A stretch of DNA of 35,257 nt from Verrucomicrobiota bacterium (GTDB lineage: Bacteria > Verrucomicrobiota > Verrucomicrobiia > Opitutales > Opitutaceae). The notes below the pieces were generated by a model that was not told where the DNA came from, made no database searches, and saw only the letters and a program-made list of their open reading frames with translations. Below are positions 6,656 through 16,168 of the stretch, one piece after another (the first letter of the stretch is position 1; each line of letters opens with the position of its first letter). The DNA is taken from positions 1 through 35,257 of the forward strand of contig JAUWBF010000037.1 of NCBI GenBank assembly GCA_030601755.1, in the 5' to 3' direction. The translations under genes and the position numbers were made by a program.

Positions 6656-8236
6656 TCAGCCCTTGGCCTGGGTCTTGATCTCGACGACGTCGTGCGGGGC
6701 GGACTCCTTTTGGCCGGCGGGGGACACGCGGATGTAGCGGGCCTTTTCCCGCAGGGTGGGGAGGTCGGCGGCGCCGAGGTAACCCATGCCGCTTTGCAGG
6801 CCGCCGACGAGCGTGCCGAGCACGTCGTCGACCGAACCGGAGACTTCCTTGAGGGCCTCGATGCCCTCGGCGGTGAGCTTGCGGGTGGTGTCGGTCTTGT
6901 CGTGGCCGTAGCGGGCGGCACTGCCGGCTTTCATGGCGGCGAGCGAACCCATGCCGCGGTATTGTTTATAGAGTTTGCCGTTGATCTCCATGATCTCGCC
7001 GGGGGCCTCGCGACAGCCGGCGAGCAGGCTGCCGAGAATGCAGCAGTCGGCGATGGTCATGGCCTTGACGATGTCGCCGGACTTGGTGATGCCGCCGTCG
7101 GCGATGATCTTCACGCCGCGGGCCTTGGCGGCCTGGCTGGCGACGTAGAGGGCGGTGAGCTGGGGAATGCCGACGCCGGCGACGATGCGGGTGGTGCAGA
7201 TGGAGCCGGGGCCCTGGCCGACCTTGATGGCGTTGGCGCCGCACTCGGCGAGGTAGTCGACGCCGGTGGCGCTGGTGACGTTGCCGGCGATGATGGTAAG
7301 ATCCGGGAAGGCGCCGCGGACGAGTTTCACGATGTCGCCGACGCCGGCGGTGTGGCCGTGGGCGGTTGAGACGGCGACAGCGTCGATGTGCTCGTCGACG
7401 AGGTGGCCGACGTGGGAGATGATCTTTTCGCGGTCGAGCGTGCCGTCGGGCAGGCGCACGGGGGCGATGGCCGCGCCGACGACGAGGCGGAAGGCGGAGT
7501 CGCGGGCGGGTTTGCGGCGGGACTTGGACTCGAGCAGGATGCGGTCGATGTCGGAGAAGGTGGCGAGGCCGCGGAGTTCATCGCGGTCGTTGACGACGAG
7601 CATCTTGTGGATGCCGACGTTTTCGGTGAAGAAGTTGTCGGCGGCCTTGATCGGGTCGGGCTGGAGGTCGCGCTCGTGCAGGGTGCGGATCTCGCTGCGG
7701 GGGACCATGGCCTCGGCGACGGAGCGGGACTTGTAGCGCTCGCGCACGGTGCTGCCGGGGAGGAGGCCGATGAGGCGGCCCTCGGCGTCGAGCACGGGGA
7801 AGGTGCGGAAGTCGTAGCGCTTGGCCTCGATGAGGGCGAGGACGTCGCCGACGAGTTGGTCGGGGGTGACGGTGATGGGGTCCTGAATGAGGCCGTGGAT
7901 GTGGCGCTTCACGCGGGCGACGGCCTTCACCTGATCGCGGGCCGGCATGTTGTAATGGATGAGGCCGATGCCGCCGTTATGCGCCATGCTGATGGCCATG
8001 CGGGACTCGGTGACGGTGTCCATGTCCGACGAGATGATCGGGATGGAGAGCCGCAGGCTTTCGGAGAGCGAGGTCGCGGTGTCGGCGTCCTTCGGGAGGA
8101 TTTCCGAGTAGAGCGTGGCGAGCGAGACGTCGTCAAACGTGAGCCCGACGGGGCGGTTGGCGCGGAAGAACGCGTCGGCCGGCAGGTAGAAATCGGCGTC
8201 GAACGCGTCGGCGGATTGAGTGGCAACCTTGGTCAT
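6656..8236 (-). CDS. guaB: Inosine-5'-monophosphate dehydrogenase
   Basis: This 526-aa enzyme oxidises IMP to XMP with NAD, the committed step of GMP synthesis. It shows the N-terminal catalytic segment ([34 protein letters not shown]), a CBS-pair insertion (about residues 120-235, with [14 protein letters not shown] and [13 protein letters not shown]), then the catalytic loop [13 protein letters not shown] with the active-site Cys near residue 346, [15 protein letters not shown], and the flap region [14 protein letters not shown]. The ATG at 8236 is chosen because the N-terminus matches the family; the frame stays open further upstream into the thioesterase gene, but that part is a shadow. 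It is slightly longer than the usual 480-500 aa. It lies 89 bp downstream of the thioesterase gene on the same strand. Confidence 0.96.
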   Translation of the reverse strand: MTKVATQSADAFDADFYLPADAFFRANRPVGLTFDDVSLATLYSEILPKDADTATSLSESLRLSIPIISSDMDTVTESRMAISMAHNGGIGLIHYNMPARDQVKAVARVKRHIHGLIQDPITVTPDQLVGDVLALIEAKRYDFRTFPVLDAEGRLIGLLPGSTVRERYKSRSVAEAMVPRSEIRTLHERDLQPDPIKAADNFFTENVGIHKMLVVNDRDELRGLATFSDIDRILLESKSRRKPARDSAFRLVVGAAIAPVRLPDGTLDREKIISHVGHLVDEHIDAVAVSTAHGHTAGVGDIVKLVRGAFPDLTIIAGNVTSATGVDYLAECGANAIKVGQGPGSICTTRIVAGVGIPQLTALYVASQAAKARGVKIIADGGITKSGDIVKAMTIADCCILGSLLAGCREAPGEIMEINGKLYKQYRGMGSLAAMKAGSAARYGHDKTDTTRKLTAEGIEALKEVSGSVDDVLGTLVGGLQSGMGYLGAADLPTLREKARYIRVSPAGQKESAPHDVVEIKTQAKG

Positions 8237-8325
8237 GAGTTGCCGTGAACGGAGTAAGCCCGGCCCGAAAAAGCGCAAACGGTTTTTTGCGCCGTGCGAT
8301 CCGGGACGTGTCGGAACGCGCGCGG

Positions 8326-8748
8326 TCAGGCGTTTGCGCCGGCGGCGTCGACCCAGGCGGCGACGGGGGCGGGCAGGGGACGGCGCTCGCGGGTGGTCGA
8401 GTCGATGCACACGTGCTCGGTGCGGACGACGGCGGCGCGTTTTTCGCCGGAGCCCTGTTGTTTCCACAGGACGTAGTCGAGCGCGTAGCTGTTGTCCGAT
8501 AGGCGGGTGGGCACGACCTCGACGCGGACCTTGTCGCCGCAGACCAGCGGGCGCTGGTAGGAGGCCTCGCTCTTGGAAATGGGCACGACCACGCCGTGAT
8601 CGGCGAAGAATCCACCCAGCGACACGCCCGCGGCGGCCAGCGCCTCCTCGTAGGCCTCGTGGCAGATGAAGAGGTAGCGGGCGAAGAACACCACGCCGGC
8701 GGCGTCGGTGTCGGGAAAGTGAATCGTGCGGTGGTAGGAGAACGCCAT
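8326..8748 (-). CDS. Acyl-CoA thioesterase, YbgC/FadM (4HBT hotdog) family
   Basis: This 140-aa hotdog-fold protein probably hydrolyses acyl-CoA or acyl-ACP thioesters. The signature is near the N-terminus: [33 protein letters not shown], where the Asp of DTDAAGVV is the catalytic residue of the YbgC type. The second half ([28 protein letters not shown]) is the usual beta-sheet. The ATG at 8748 is preferred over an upstream in-frame start at 8796 because the family starts a few residues before the conserved strand. In quinone-making bacteria related proteins act as DHNA-CoA thioesterases, and a menC gene lies elsewhere in this window, but nothing local links the two, so the substrate is open. 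It is upstream of guaB on the same strand. Confidence 0.88.
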   Translation of the reverse strand: MAFSYHRTIHFPDTDAAGVVFFARYLFICHEAYEEALAAAGVSLGGFFADHGVVVPISKSEASYQRPLVCGDKVRVEVVPTRLSDNSYALDYVLWKQQGSGEKRAAVVRTEHVCIDSTTRERRPLPAPVAAWVDAAGANA

Positions 8749-8831
8749 GGGTGATGCGGAGCGTTTCGAGTAAGCGGATTGATTTTGAGACTGCAACCGC
8801 GCGGGTTCGGACTTGGGTTGACCGACCGACC

Positions 8832-10571
8832 ATGAACAAGACCGACATCGCCGACGCCCTGGAAGAGATCGCGCTGCTGCTGGAGCTGAAGGGGGAAAAC
8901 CCGTTCAAGATCCGCGCCTACCAGAGCGGCGCGCGCGTGCTCGGCTCCATCGAGGACGCCGAGTTGGCGACGCTCATCGCCGAGGAGCGGCTCGATTCGG
9001 TCAAGGGCATCGGCGAGGCGCTCGCGCAAAAAATCGCCGAGCTGCACACGACGGGCCGGCTGGAGTTTTTGGAAAAGCTGCGCGCGTCGATCGAGCCCGG
9101 CCTGGTCGAGATGCTCACCGTGCCCGGCCTCGGCCCCAAAAAAATCAAGGCCCTCCATGACAAACTGGGCGTGAAGGACCTCGCCGGCCTCACCGCCGCC
9201 TGCAACGAGGGCAAGGTGGCCGACCTCGCCGGCTTCGGCGAAAAGTCACAGCAAAAAATCCTCGAGGGCATCCGCAACCGCGAGGCCTACGGCCGCCGCC
9301 ATCTCTGGTGGGACGCCCGCGAGGTCGCCGCGCCCATCGTCGAGGGCCTGCGCAAGCTGCCGCAGGTATCGCGCGCCGAGGCCGCCGGCTCGCTGCGCCG
9401 CGGCTTGGAAACGGTCGGCGACCTCGACTTCATCGTCGCCGCCGAGGACGTCGCGCCGGTGGTCGAGTGGTTCACGACGCTGCCCGAGGTGAAGGAGGTC
9501 ACCGCCAAGGGCGAGACCAAGGCCAGCGTGCGTTTCGCGAGCGGGTTGCAGGCCGACCTGCGCCTCGTGCCGGCCGCGCAGTTCGCCTTCGCGCTGCATC
9601 ACTTCACCGGCTCCAAGGACCACAACGTCCAGATGCGCCAGCGTGCGCTCGCCCGCGGCCTGTCGTTGTCCGAGTGGGGGCTCACGCCGACGGAAGGCTC
9701 CAACGCCGAGGAAGTGAAAGCGAACGACGAGGCCGGTATCTTTGCCGCGCTCGGGCTTGCATTTGTGCCGCCCGAGCTGCGCGAGGGGCTGGGTGAGATC
9801 GAGGCCGCCGAGGACAATAAACTCCCCGATCTCATCAAGCCCGCCGACCTGCGCGGCGCCTTCCACAACCACACCTCCGCCTCCGACGGCCACGCCACGC
9901 TCGCCGAGATGGTCGCCGCCGCCGAGGCGCTCGGCTGGGAATACCTCGGCATCGCCGACCACTCGAAGTCGAGCTTTCAGGCCAACGGACTCGACGAGGA
10001 GCGGCTGGCGAAGCAGGTCGACGATATCCGGAAACTGAATACGTCGGGCCGCTTCAAGACCCACGTCTTCGCCGGCGTCGAGTGCGACATCCTCGCCGAC
10101 GGGCGGCTCGACTACGACGATGCCACGCTGGCGTCCCTCGACTACGTCGTCGCCTCGGTGCACAACGCTCTCGGCCAATCCGAGGAGGACATGACCGCCC
10201 GCGTCATTCGCGCCATCGAGCATCCGGCGACGACCATGCTCGGCCACGCCACCGGCCGGCTCCTGCTGCGCCGCGAGGGGAGCAAGGTCAACCTCGGCAA
10301 GGTCATCGACGCCGCCATCGCCAACGACGTCATTATCGAGCTCAACGCCCACCCGGTGCGCCTCGACCTGGACTGGCGTCTCTGGCGCAAGGCCGCCGCC
10401 AAGGGCCTGCTCTGCGCGATCAATCCCGACGCGCACGAAACCTCCGGACTGGCCCATGTCGAGGCCGGCGTGCTCGCCGCGCGCAAGGGTTGGCTCACCA
10501 AGGCTGACGTGCTCAACACCCGCCCGCTGGCCGAGGTGCGCGCGTGGCTGGAGAAGCGCCGGGGCGCGTGA
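8832..10571 (+). CDS. polX: DNA polymerase/3'-5' exonuclease PolX
   Basis: This 579-aa bacterial family X polymerase is a gap-filling repair enzyme with an added PHP nuclease domain. Domains in order: N-terminal helix-hairpin-helix region (about 1-150: [44 protein letters not shown]); nucleotidyltransferase palm with GSLRRG (about 186) and the metal-binding TVGDLDFIV (about 195-203); and C-terminal PHP domain starting [19 protein letters not shown] (about 338), with further metal ligands in [23 protein letters not shown] and NPDAH. The ATG at 8832 gives the family's usual length; the frame is open upstream but overlaps the thioesterase start region. It is transcribed divergently from the thioesterase and guaB genes, with an 83-bp gap. 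A long dyad-repeat gap follows. Confidence 0.96.
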   Translation: MNKTDIADALEEIALLLELKGENPFKIRAYQSGARVLGSIEDAELATLIAEERLDSVKGIGEALAQKIAELHTTGRLEFLEKLRASIEPGLVEMLTVPGLGPKKIKALHDKLGVKDLAGLTAACNEGKVADLAGFGEKSQQKILEGIRNREAYGRRHLWWDAREVAAPIVEGLRKLPQVSRAEAAGSLRRGLETVGDLDFIVAAEDVAPVVEWFTTLPEVKEVTAKGETKASVRFASGLQADLRLVPAAQFAFALHHFTGSKDHNVQMRQRALARGLSLSEWGLTPTEGSNAEEVKANDEAGIFAALGLAFVPPELREGLGEIEAAEDNKLPDLIKPADLRGAFHNHTSASDGHATLAEMVAAAEALGWEYLGIADHSKSSFQANGLDEERLAKQVDDIRKLNTSGRFKTHVFAGVECDILADGRLDYDDATLASLDYVVASVHNALGQSEEDMTARVIRAIEHPATTMLGHATGRLLLRREGSKVNLGKVIDAAIANDVIIELNAHPVRLDLDWRLWRKAAAKGLLCAINPDAHETSGLAHVEAGVLAARKGWLTKADVLNTRPLAEVRAWLEKRRGA

Positions 10572-10623
10572 GACCGGTTCGTTTCCCACCGCATCCACGG
10601 ACCACCACGGGCTGGTGATAAAA

Positions 10624-10695
10624 CCGCGGATGGCGCGGATGAACGCGGATTTTAAAAACATCCATAACATCCGCGCCTGTCCGCGTAATCCGCGG
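10624..10695. repeat. Long imperfect dyad element A
   Basis: It opens with CCGCGGATGGCGCGGATGAA and closes with CATCCGCGCC, TGTCCGCGTAATCCGCGG, so most of its 72 bases can pair in one long imperfect stem around a central AT-rich TTTTAAAAAC. Confidence 0.7.
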
Positions 10696-10733
10696 TCAAT
10701 AATCATATCAAATACCCCAAACTTTCAGATTTT

Positions 10734-10808
10734 AACCACGGATGACACAGATGGGCACGGATCAATCCAAAGCGTTTTTTATCCACGCCATCCGTGATAT
10801 CCGTGGTT
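10734..10808. repeat. Long imperfect dyad element B
   Basis: AACCACGGATGACACAGATG at the left end mirrors CCATCCGTGATATCCGTGGTT at the right end, with GATCAATCCAAAGCGTTT in the middle. It is the same type as element A and the one at 22397-22463: built from GGAT/ATCC words, AT-richer than the genes. Confidence 0.75.
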
Positions 10809-11040
10809 GAAAGAGCCTGGCTGACGGAACGTCCAAATAGAAAGAGCGTTTGGTATCAGGTTGCCGGCAGGTCTGTTTTTTCGAGGGAGCTTGATAGCCC
10901 GGCGGGGAGGGCGGACCGTCGGTGCGCAGTTTTCTTGCGCCCATTGCGCCTTCGCGTCCTTGCGTTAAATTTCGTCTGTATTCGTCAGGGGACGACAAGC
11001 CGACGGCCGGGCTTACGCTATCGAGGGCGAAGCGTTGATC

Positions 11041-11613
11041 TCAGCGCCGCGGGAAGCCCATGTGGCGTCCCAGCATCACGGTCACCAACGGCGGCAGCAT
11101 CACGGCGAGACCCACCAGCAGCGGAGTCAGCCAGTCGCCCTTCGCCAGCGCCGCGCCGAGAATGGCCGACAGCAGGCCCGCGGCCATGAAAAACGCCGTC
11201 CACACTCGCATCGCCACCGTGCTGCCGATGCCGAGGATGATCGCGGGGATGGCCGTCAGCGGTCCGAGGAAAAACGTCAGCACGCCCGCCGTGTAGGCGA
11301 ACGGTGAATACACGAAGTCCTCGTCCTTGCAGCTCACCGTCTGGATCACCACGCCGACCGCGGTCGCCACGCCGAGCAGCACCGCCCGCCCGTCCGCACC
11401 GTGCCCGATGAGCTCCACCAGCGGCTCGATCCCCTGGAGCAGGGCCCACGCGCCGATCGCCGCGCGCAGCGGGTCGAGCATCACGACCACCAGCGGCCAG
11501 CCGCCCGGCCAGGACCCCCGTTCGTAGCCGGCCAGCTTGGCCGTCTTGCACAGCAACAGGCCGACGGGGAACCACAACAGGGCAAGGCCAACGATGAACC
11601 ACAGATTGAACAT
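11041..11613 (-). CDS. Polytopic membrane protein of unknown function
   Basis: About 190 aa with roughly five or six hydrophobic segments. The first is LWFIVGLALLWFPVGLLLC near the N-terminus; then come stretches around VVVMLDPLRAAIGAWALLQ, AVLLGVATAVGVVIQTVS, AGVLTFFLGPLTAIPAIILG, FFMAAGLLSAILGAAL and LLVGLAVMLPPLVTVMLG. It ends with a basic tail (GRHMGFPRR). I do not recognise the family. The frame stays open to an ATG at 11733, which would add 40 basic residues; I prefer the ATG at 11613 because it places the first membrane segment at the N-terminus. No Shine-Dalgarno sequence supports either. It is divergent from the cytochrome c maturation cluster. Confidence 0.65.
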   Translation of the reverse strand: MFNLWFIVGLALLWFPVGLLLCKTAKLAGYERGSWPGGWPLVVVMLDPLRAAIGAWALLQGIEPLVELIGHGADGRAVLLGVATAVGVVIQTVSCKDEDFVYSPFAYTAGVLTFFLGPLTAIPAIILGIGSTVAMRVWTAFFMAAGLLSAILGAALAKGDWLTPLLVGLAVMLPPLVTVMLGRHMGFPRR

Positions 11614-11902
11614 GGGAGCGGTGCAATGTCGCCATGCGCGCCGCACTGTCGAACGCAAAGCGGTGATTGATGCAATTAATTGGCCGTCGGCGCGCGGCTT
11701 GCGCGCAGGTTGAGTGGGATTGCTCAACTCCATGTGGTTTCCGCATGGAACCCGGCGCGCGCCGCCTTGTCCCGCCGCCCGGAAGGCGTCTGACTGCCGG
11801 ATAACTTGCCAAAAGAGGTCCGGCTGCCGCGCCTTATATCAGCCGCCCTTCCGGACAGAATAAGTTGAATTCCTTTTTTTCCCGCCGAACCTTGCCCGAT
11901 TC

Positions 11903-13030
11903 ATGACACGACACGCGCTCTCCCTCCGTCTTCTGCCGGTGCTCGCCCTCGGGCTGCTGGCCGTGGCGGGCTGCCGCAAGGCCCCCATCGAGACCTACCG
12001 CATCCCCCACGAAGGCCCGCGGACCGCCGCCGCCAACGACATGATGTCCCGCCCCGTGCCCGGTGCCGAGGGCGCGCCCGATGTGCGCTGGCAACTCCCG
12101 ACCGGCTGGGAGGCGCTGCCCGACCAGACGGGCATGCGCAAGGGCAGCTTCGTCGTGCGCGACGCCGGCCACCATGAGGCGACCATCGCCGTCACGGTGT
12201 TCCCGGGCGACGTCGGCGGCGACCTCGCCAACATCAACCGCTGGCTCGGCCAAATCCAACAACCGCCCGTCACCGAGGCCGACCTGCCGCGTCTCGTCAC
12301 CGAACTCGATCTGCCCGCCGGCCGTTTCAAGCGCGTCGACCTGATCGGCGCGGGCCCCGAGCCGACCAACTCCGCGCACGACCACCGCATGCGCACGCTT
12401 GGTGCCTGGCATGCGCAGGACGGCCGCACCTGGTTCTTCAAGATGACCGGCGACTCCAGCCTCGTCGCCGCGCAGGCCCGCGCGTTCGACGCCTTCCTCG
12501 CCTCGGTGAGCTTCGTCGGCGATGCCGTTCCCGGCGCGCCGGCCGCGCTGAACGCCGCCGTGCAACCCGCTCCCGAGCCCGCGTCCACGCCGGCACCCGC
12601 CTACACGCCCGCCGCCCCCGTCGCCGCGTCCGGCGAGTTGACCTGGACCGCCCCCGCCGGCTGGCAGGCCAAGGACCTCGGTCCCATGCGCAAGGCCAGC
12701 TACACCGTCGGCGGCGAGGCGGATTTTTCCGTGATCGCGTTCCCCGGCGAGGCCGGAGGCGATCTCGCCAACATCAACCGCTGGCGCGGCCAGGTGCAGT
12801 TGCCGCCGCTCGACGCCGCGCAACTCGCCGCCGAGACCGAGTCGGTCGCCGGCCAAGGCGGGCTGACCTTCACCGTGGTCGACTTCGCCGGCGGCGGCAC
12901 GCGCATCACCGGCGCCATCCTGCCGCACGCCGGCCAAAGCTACTTCTTCAAGCTCACCGGACCCGACGCCATCGTGGCGGCCGCCAAGCCCGAGTTTCTC
13001 GCCTTCCTGAAATCCGTAACCGCCCGCTGA
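11903..13030 (+). CDS. Lipoprotein with two tandem copies of one domain
   Basis: A 375-aa predicted lipoprotein: signal MTRHALSLRLLPVLALGLLAVAGC with lipobox LAVAGC (Cys24). The mature part is an internal duplication. Copy 1 (about 60-210) and copy 2 (about 244-375) both contain a WxxPxGWxA start, MRKGSF/MRKASY, VFPGDVGGDLANINRWLGQ / AFPGEAGGDLANINRWRGQ, and WFFKMTGD / YFFKLTGP near the end, joined by a Pro/Ala-rich linker (PAPEPASTPAPAYTPAAP). The stop is 5 bases before the resB start, and resB and ccsA follow, so it is probably co-transcribed with the cytochrome c maturation genes. A periplasmic role linked to that pathway is inferred from position only; I do not know the family's biochemical function. 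Confidence 0.85.
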   Translation: MTRHALSLRLLPVLALGLLAVAGCRKAPIETYRIPHEGPRTAAANDMMSRPVPGAEGAPDVRWQLPTGWEALPDQTGMRKGSFVVRDAGHHEATIAVTVFPGDVGGDLANINRWLGQIQQPPVTEADLPRLVTELDLPAGRFKRVDLIGAGPEPTNSAHDHRMRTLGAWHAQDGRTWFFKMTGDSSLVAAQARAFDAFLASVSFVGDAVPGAPAALNAAVQPAPEPASTPAPAYTPAAPVAASGELTWTAPAGWQAKDLGPMRKASYTVGGEADFSVIAFPGEAGGDLANINRWRGQVQLPPLDAAQLAAETESVAGQGGLTFTVVDFAGGGTRITGAILPHAGQSYFFKLTGPDAIVAAAKPEFLAFLKSVTAR

Positions 13031-13035
13031 CGCCG

Positions 13036-14211
13036 ATGCCCTTCGCCAAACACCCGCTGGTGCAATTCTTCACCTCGCTCAAACTCACGGTCGTCCTACT
13101 GGCGTTGTCCATCATCCTGGTCTTCGCCGCCACGCTCAACCAGGTGCACCTCGGCGTCTGGGGCGTGCAGGAAAAGTGGTTCCGCAGCTTCTTCGTCTGG
13201 CACGATTTCAACGGCTTCCTCGTGCCTGTGTTTCCGGGCGGCTTCACCATCGGCGGCCTGTTGCTCGTCAACCTCGTCGTCTCGCACGTCTATCGTTTCA
13301 AGATGAGCTGGAAAAAGTCCGGCATCACCATCACCCACGCCGGACTCATTCTGCTGCTCGTCGGCGAGCTCGTCACCGCGCTCTATCAGGAGGATTTCCA
13401 AATGCGCATGGACGAGGGCGAGACCAAGCGCTACTCGGAGAGCCCGCGCATCGTCGAGCTGGCCATCACCGACATCACCGGCCCCGACTGGGACCAGGTC
13501 GTGGTCATCCCGCCCGCCCACATCAAGGCGCCCGGCTCGGTCGTGCAGCACCCCGAGCTGCCCTTCACCGTCAAGGCCCATTACTACTACCCGAACAGCG
13601 CCCTGCAGATGAAGACCCAGGCGCCCAACATGCCCGAGTCCGGCGCGGACAAGGACATCGGCGCGCGCCTCGCGGTCGCCCCCGTGCCGCTCACCTACAA
13701 GGACAACGAGCGCAACCTGCCCTCCGCCCTCATCGAACTCTCCGGCCCGTCCGGCTCGCTCGGCAAGTGGCTGCTCTCGCCGTGGCTGATCGACACCCAG
13801 CGCTTCGACTACGAGGGCCGCACCTACGAGATGGCCCTGCGCTTCAAGCGCGAATACAAGGATTTCTCCCTCACGCTGCTCGACTTCACGCACGACCGCT
13901 ACCCCGGCACCGACATCCCGAAAAACTTCTCCAGTCACCTGCGGCTCGTGAACCACGTCACCGGCGAGGACCGCGAGGTGCTCGTCTACATGAACAACCC
14001 GCTGCGCTACCAGGGCCTCACCTTCTTCCAGCAGGGCTTCGACAACAACGACACCACCACGATCCTTCAGGTCGTGCGCAACCCCGGCTGGATGCTGCCC
14101 TACATCGCCTGCCTCATGCTGACCCTCGGCCTCTTCGTGCAGTTCGGCATCGGCCTCTACGCCTTTACCCGGAAGCGCAAGGCCCGCGCCGCGACCACCG
14201 CCAACGCCTGA
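13036..14211 (+). CDS. resB: ResB-family cytochrome c biogenesis protein
   Basis: A 391-aa ResB/Ccs1-type subunit of the System II haem ligation machine, which with CcsA moves haem outward and attaches it to apocytochrome c. Membrane segments fall at about 16-34, 70-86, 98-116 and 351-375, with a large extracytoplasmic domain between the third and fourth (DEGETKRYSESPRIVELAI, LALRFKREYKDFSLTLLDFTHDRYPGTDIPKNF-type segments, then VYMNNPLRYQGLTFFQQGF). The MNxPLxYxGxxFFQ stretch is characteristic of ResB. It starts 5 bases after the lipoprotein stop and ends 10 bases before ccsA. Confidence 0.92.
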   Translation: MPFAKHPLVQFFTSLKLTVVLLALSIILVFAATLNQVHLGVWGVQEKWFRSFFVWHDFNGFLVPVFPGGFTIGGLLLVNLVVSHVYRFKMSWKKSGITITHAGLILLLVGELVTALYQEDFQMRMDEGETKRYSESPRIVELAITDITGPDWDQVVVIPPAHIKAPGSVVQHPELPFTVKAHYYYPNSALQMKTQAPNMPESGADKDIGARLAVAPVPLTYKDNERNLPSALIELSGPSGSLGKWLLSPWLIDTQRFDYEGRTYEMALRFKREYKDFSLTLLDFTHDRYPGTDIPKNFSSHLRLVNHVTGEDREVLVYMNNPLRYQGLTFFQQGFDNNDTTTILQVVRNPGWMLPYIACLMLTLGLFVQFGIGLYAFTRKRKARAATTANA

Positions 14212-14221
14212 CCCGACCGCC

Positions 14222-16123
14222 ATGAAACGCCTCTTCTCCCTGCTCGTTCCGCTGCTCGTCCTCGCGCTCGGCGTCGCCTACCTCGCCTCGTCGCTCCGCC
14301 CGCACAAACCCGGCGGCGACTACGACCTCGCCGCGTTCGGCGAACTGCCCACGTTGCTCAACGGCCGCGTCAAGCCGCTCGACACCGTGGCCCGCACCAG
14401 CCTCCTGCAAATGCAGGAGCGCCAGACCGTGCGCACGCCCGACGGCCAACAACTCGAGCCCATCGAGTGGTTCACCCGCCTGGTCTTCTCGCCCGGCGAC
14501 GCCGACGGCCTGCAGGTCTTCAAGATCATGCACCCCGAGGTGCTCGCGCTCATGCACCTCACGTCCGAGGACGGCGACGACGGCCGCCGCTATTCCTTTA
14601 ACCAACTCGAGGAACACATCGCCGACCTCGAGCGCCAGGTGCAGCTCGCCGGCTCGGTCGAGGCCAAGAAGCGCACGCCGTTCCAGAGCGCCGTCATGCA
14701 GCTCTACGGCAACCTCACGGTTTATCAGCAATTGAAATACAGCCTGCAGGACCCCGAGCGCGGCGACTTCCTGACCACGCTCCGCGGATTCGCCGACAAC
14801 TTCGACGCGGGCGTCGCCGCCGTGCGCGCCCAGGCCGCCGGCCAGGCCCACGATGAAAAGGCCGCCGCCGCGATCCTCGACCACGCGCGCCGCTTCCAGT
14901 TCATCGGCGAGTTCGGCAAGCTCCTCGTCGTGCCGCCGCCGGCCGGAGCGGCCGACCCGCTCGATTGGAAGAAGGTCGGCCAGTCGCTGATGACCTCCTT
15001 CGAGGACGGCCGCATCGACCCCGCCGTGCTCGCCTGGGCCGGCATGGGCCACGCCTGGCGCAACGGCCTGCCCGCCGAGTTCAACCAGATGGTCGCGCTC
15101 TACCGCGACCGGCTCACCGCGACCTACGGCGAGGCCATGGCCAAGACCGACGTTGAGACGCGCTTCAACGCCGCCGCTCCGTTCTACACCAGCATGGTGC
15201 TCTTCGTCGCCGCGTTCCTGCTGGCGGTTTTTTCCTGGCTGCGCTGGCCCAAGGCCCTCGGCCGCTCCGCCGTCGCGCTGCTCTCGCTCGCGGCCATCGT
15301 GACCACCGCCGGCATCGCCACCCGCATGTGGCTGGAGGGACGCCCGCCCGTCACCAACCTCTACTCGTCCGCCGTGTTCATCGGCTGGGGCTCGGTGCTG
15401 CTGTGCCTCGTGCTCGAGTTCTTTTATCGCAACGCCATCCCGACCGCCGCGGCCGGCCTGATCGGCTTTTGCACGCTGCTGGTCGCGCACCACCTGTCGC
15501 TCAGCGGCGACACGCTGGAGATGATGCGCGCGGTGCTCGATTCCAACTTCTGGTTGGCGACCCACGTCACCATCGTGACCATCGGCTACTCCGCCACGTT
15601 TGTGGCCGGCGCGTTGGGCATCCTCTACATCGTGCTCGGCGTTTTCACCAAGCTTTTGACCGAGCCCGTCGCCAAGAAACTCACCGGCATGGTCTACGGC
15701 ATCGTTTGCTTCGCCACGCTGTTCAGTCTCGTCGGCACCATCCTCGGCGGCATCTGGGCCGACCAGTCGTGGGGCCGTTTCTGGGGCTGGGACCCGAAGG
15801 AAAACGGCGCGCTGATGATCGTGCTCTGGAACGCCATCATCCTGCACTGCCGCTGGGGCGGATTGGTGAAGCAGCGCGGCATCATGAACCTCGCCATCGC
15901 TGGCAATATCATCACGAGCTGGAGCTGGTTTGGCACCAACCTGCTGGGCGTAGGCCTGCACAGCTACGGCTTCACCGAGAGCGGTGCCGTTGTGCTTGGC
16001 GGGTTCATGCTCAGCCAGCTCTTCTTCATCGGCCTTGGCAGTCTGCCGACCGGCCTGTGGCGCTCGTTCAAGTCTGCCGCCTCCCGTGGCCCCGAGCGTG
16101 AGCTCGGGGATCAGACCTCCTAA
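14222..16123 (+). CDS. ccsA: Cytochrome c biogenesis protein CcsA, long form
   Basis: This 633-aa haem-handling subunit of System II is about twice the length of a minimal CcsA. It has an N-terminal membrane anchor (residues 3-22) and a hydrophilic domain of about 290 residues that opens with FGELPTLLNGRVKPLDTVAR, followed from about residue 320 by the multi-span CcsA core. The tryptophan-rich haem site is WGRFWGWDPKENGALM (about 517-532); candidate haem-ligand histidines are in VAHHLSLSGD, NFWLATHVT and LLGVGLHSYG. The extreme C-terminus (SRGPERELGDQTS) is encoded across a CCCCGAGC-GTGA-GCTCGGGG hairpin repeat, so the tail was probably created by repeat insertion. It forms an operon with the lipoprotein and resB. 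Confidence 0.94.
   Translation: MKRLFSLLVPLLVLALGVAYLASSLRPHKPGGDYDLAAFGELPTLLNGRVKPLDTVARTSLLQMQERQTVRTPDGQQLEPIEWFTRLVFSPGDADGLQVFKIMHPEVLALMHLTSEDGDDGRRYSFNQLEEHIADLERQVQLAGSVEAKKRTPFQSAVMQLYGNLTVYQQLKYSLQDPERGDFLTTLRGFADNFDAGVAAVRAQAAGQAHDEKAAAAILDHARRFQFIGEFGKLLVVPPPAGAADPLDWKKVGQSLMTSFEDGRIDPAVLAWAGMGHAWRNGLPAEFNQMVALYRDRLTATYGEAMAKTDVETRFNAAAPFYTSMVLFVAAFLLAVFSWLRWPKALGRSAVALLSLAAIVTTAGIATRMWLEGRPPVTNLYSSAVFIGWGSVLLCLVLEFFYRNAIPTAAAGLIGFCTLLVAHHLSLSGDTLEMMRAVLDSNFWLATHVTIVTIGYSATFVAGALGILYIVLGVFTKLLTEPVAKKLTGMVYGIVCFATLFSLVGTILGGIWADQSWGRFWGWDPKENGALMIVLWNAIILHCRWGGLVKQRGIMNLAIAGNIITSWSWFGTNLLGVGLHSYGFTESGAVVLGGFMLSQLFFIGLGSLPTGLWRSFKSAASRGPERELGDQTS
16086..16109. repeat. REP-like hairpin inside the 3' end of ccsA
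   Basis: GTGG is followed by CCCCGAGC, loop GTGA, GCTCGGGG, a perfect 8-bp stem. It is the sister of the repeat at 16134-16157 and lies inside the last codons of ccsA. Confidence 0.75.
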
Positions 16124-16133
16124 GCTCGCCTCC

Positions 16134-16157
16134 GTAGCCCTGAGCGTGAGCTCAGGG
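16134..16157 (+). repeat. REP-like hairpin with GTAG foot between ccsA and menC
   Basis: GTAG is followed by CCCTGAGC, loop GTGA, GCTCAGGG, a perfect 8-bp stem. It differs from the copy at 16086-16109 by compensated changes (T-A in place of C-G), so the stem is conserved and not just the sequence. It ends 11 bases before the menC start, so it could affect menC translation. Confidence 0.8.
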
Positions 16158-16168
16158 ACCCGCGAACC

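Larger units (their letters stand above)
10572..11040. other. Gene-free interval with dyad repeats
   Basis: There is no supported gene. Two large imperfect dyads lie at 10624-10695 and 10734-10808. Further on, about 10925-10990 contains a low-complexity run (CTTGCGCCCATTGCGCC, TTCGCGTCCTTGCG, TTAAATTTCG) of the kind often repeated between genes in these genomes. I see no clear terminator for polX. Confidence 0.6.

Noticed and set aside
6656-8908. guaB extended to 750 residues by an upstream start
   Set aside because: The added N-terminus is Arg-rich shadow sequence of the thioesterase gene; the IMPDH family N-terminus begins at 8236.
9246-10706. A 486-codon minus-strand frame opposite polX
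   Set aside because: It is an antisense shadow of polX; low-complexity composition and no recognisable domain.
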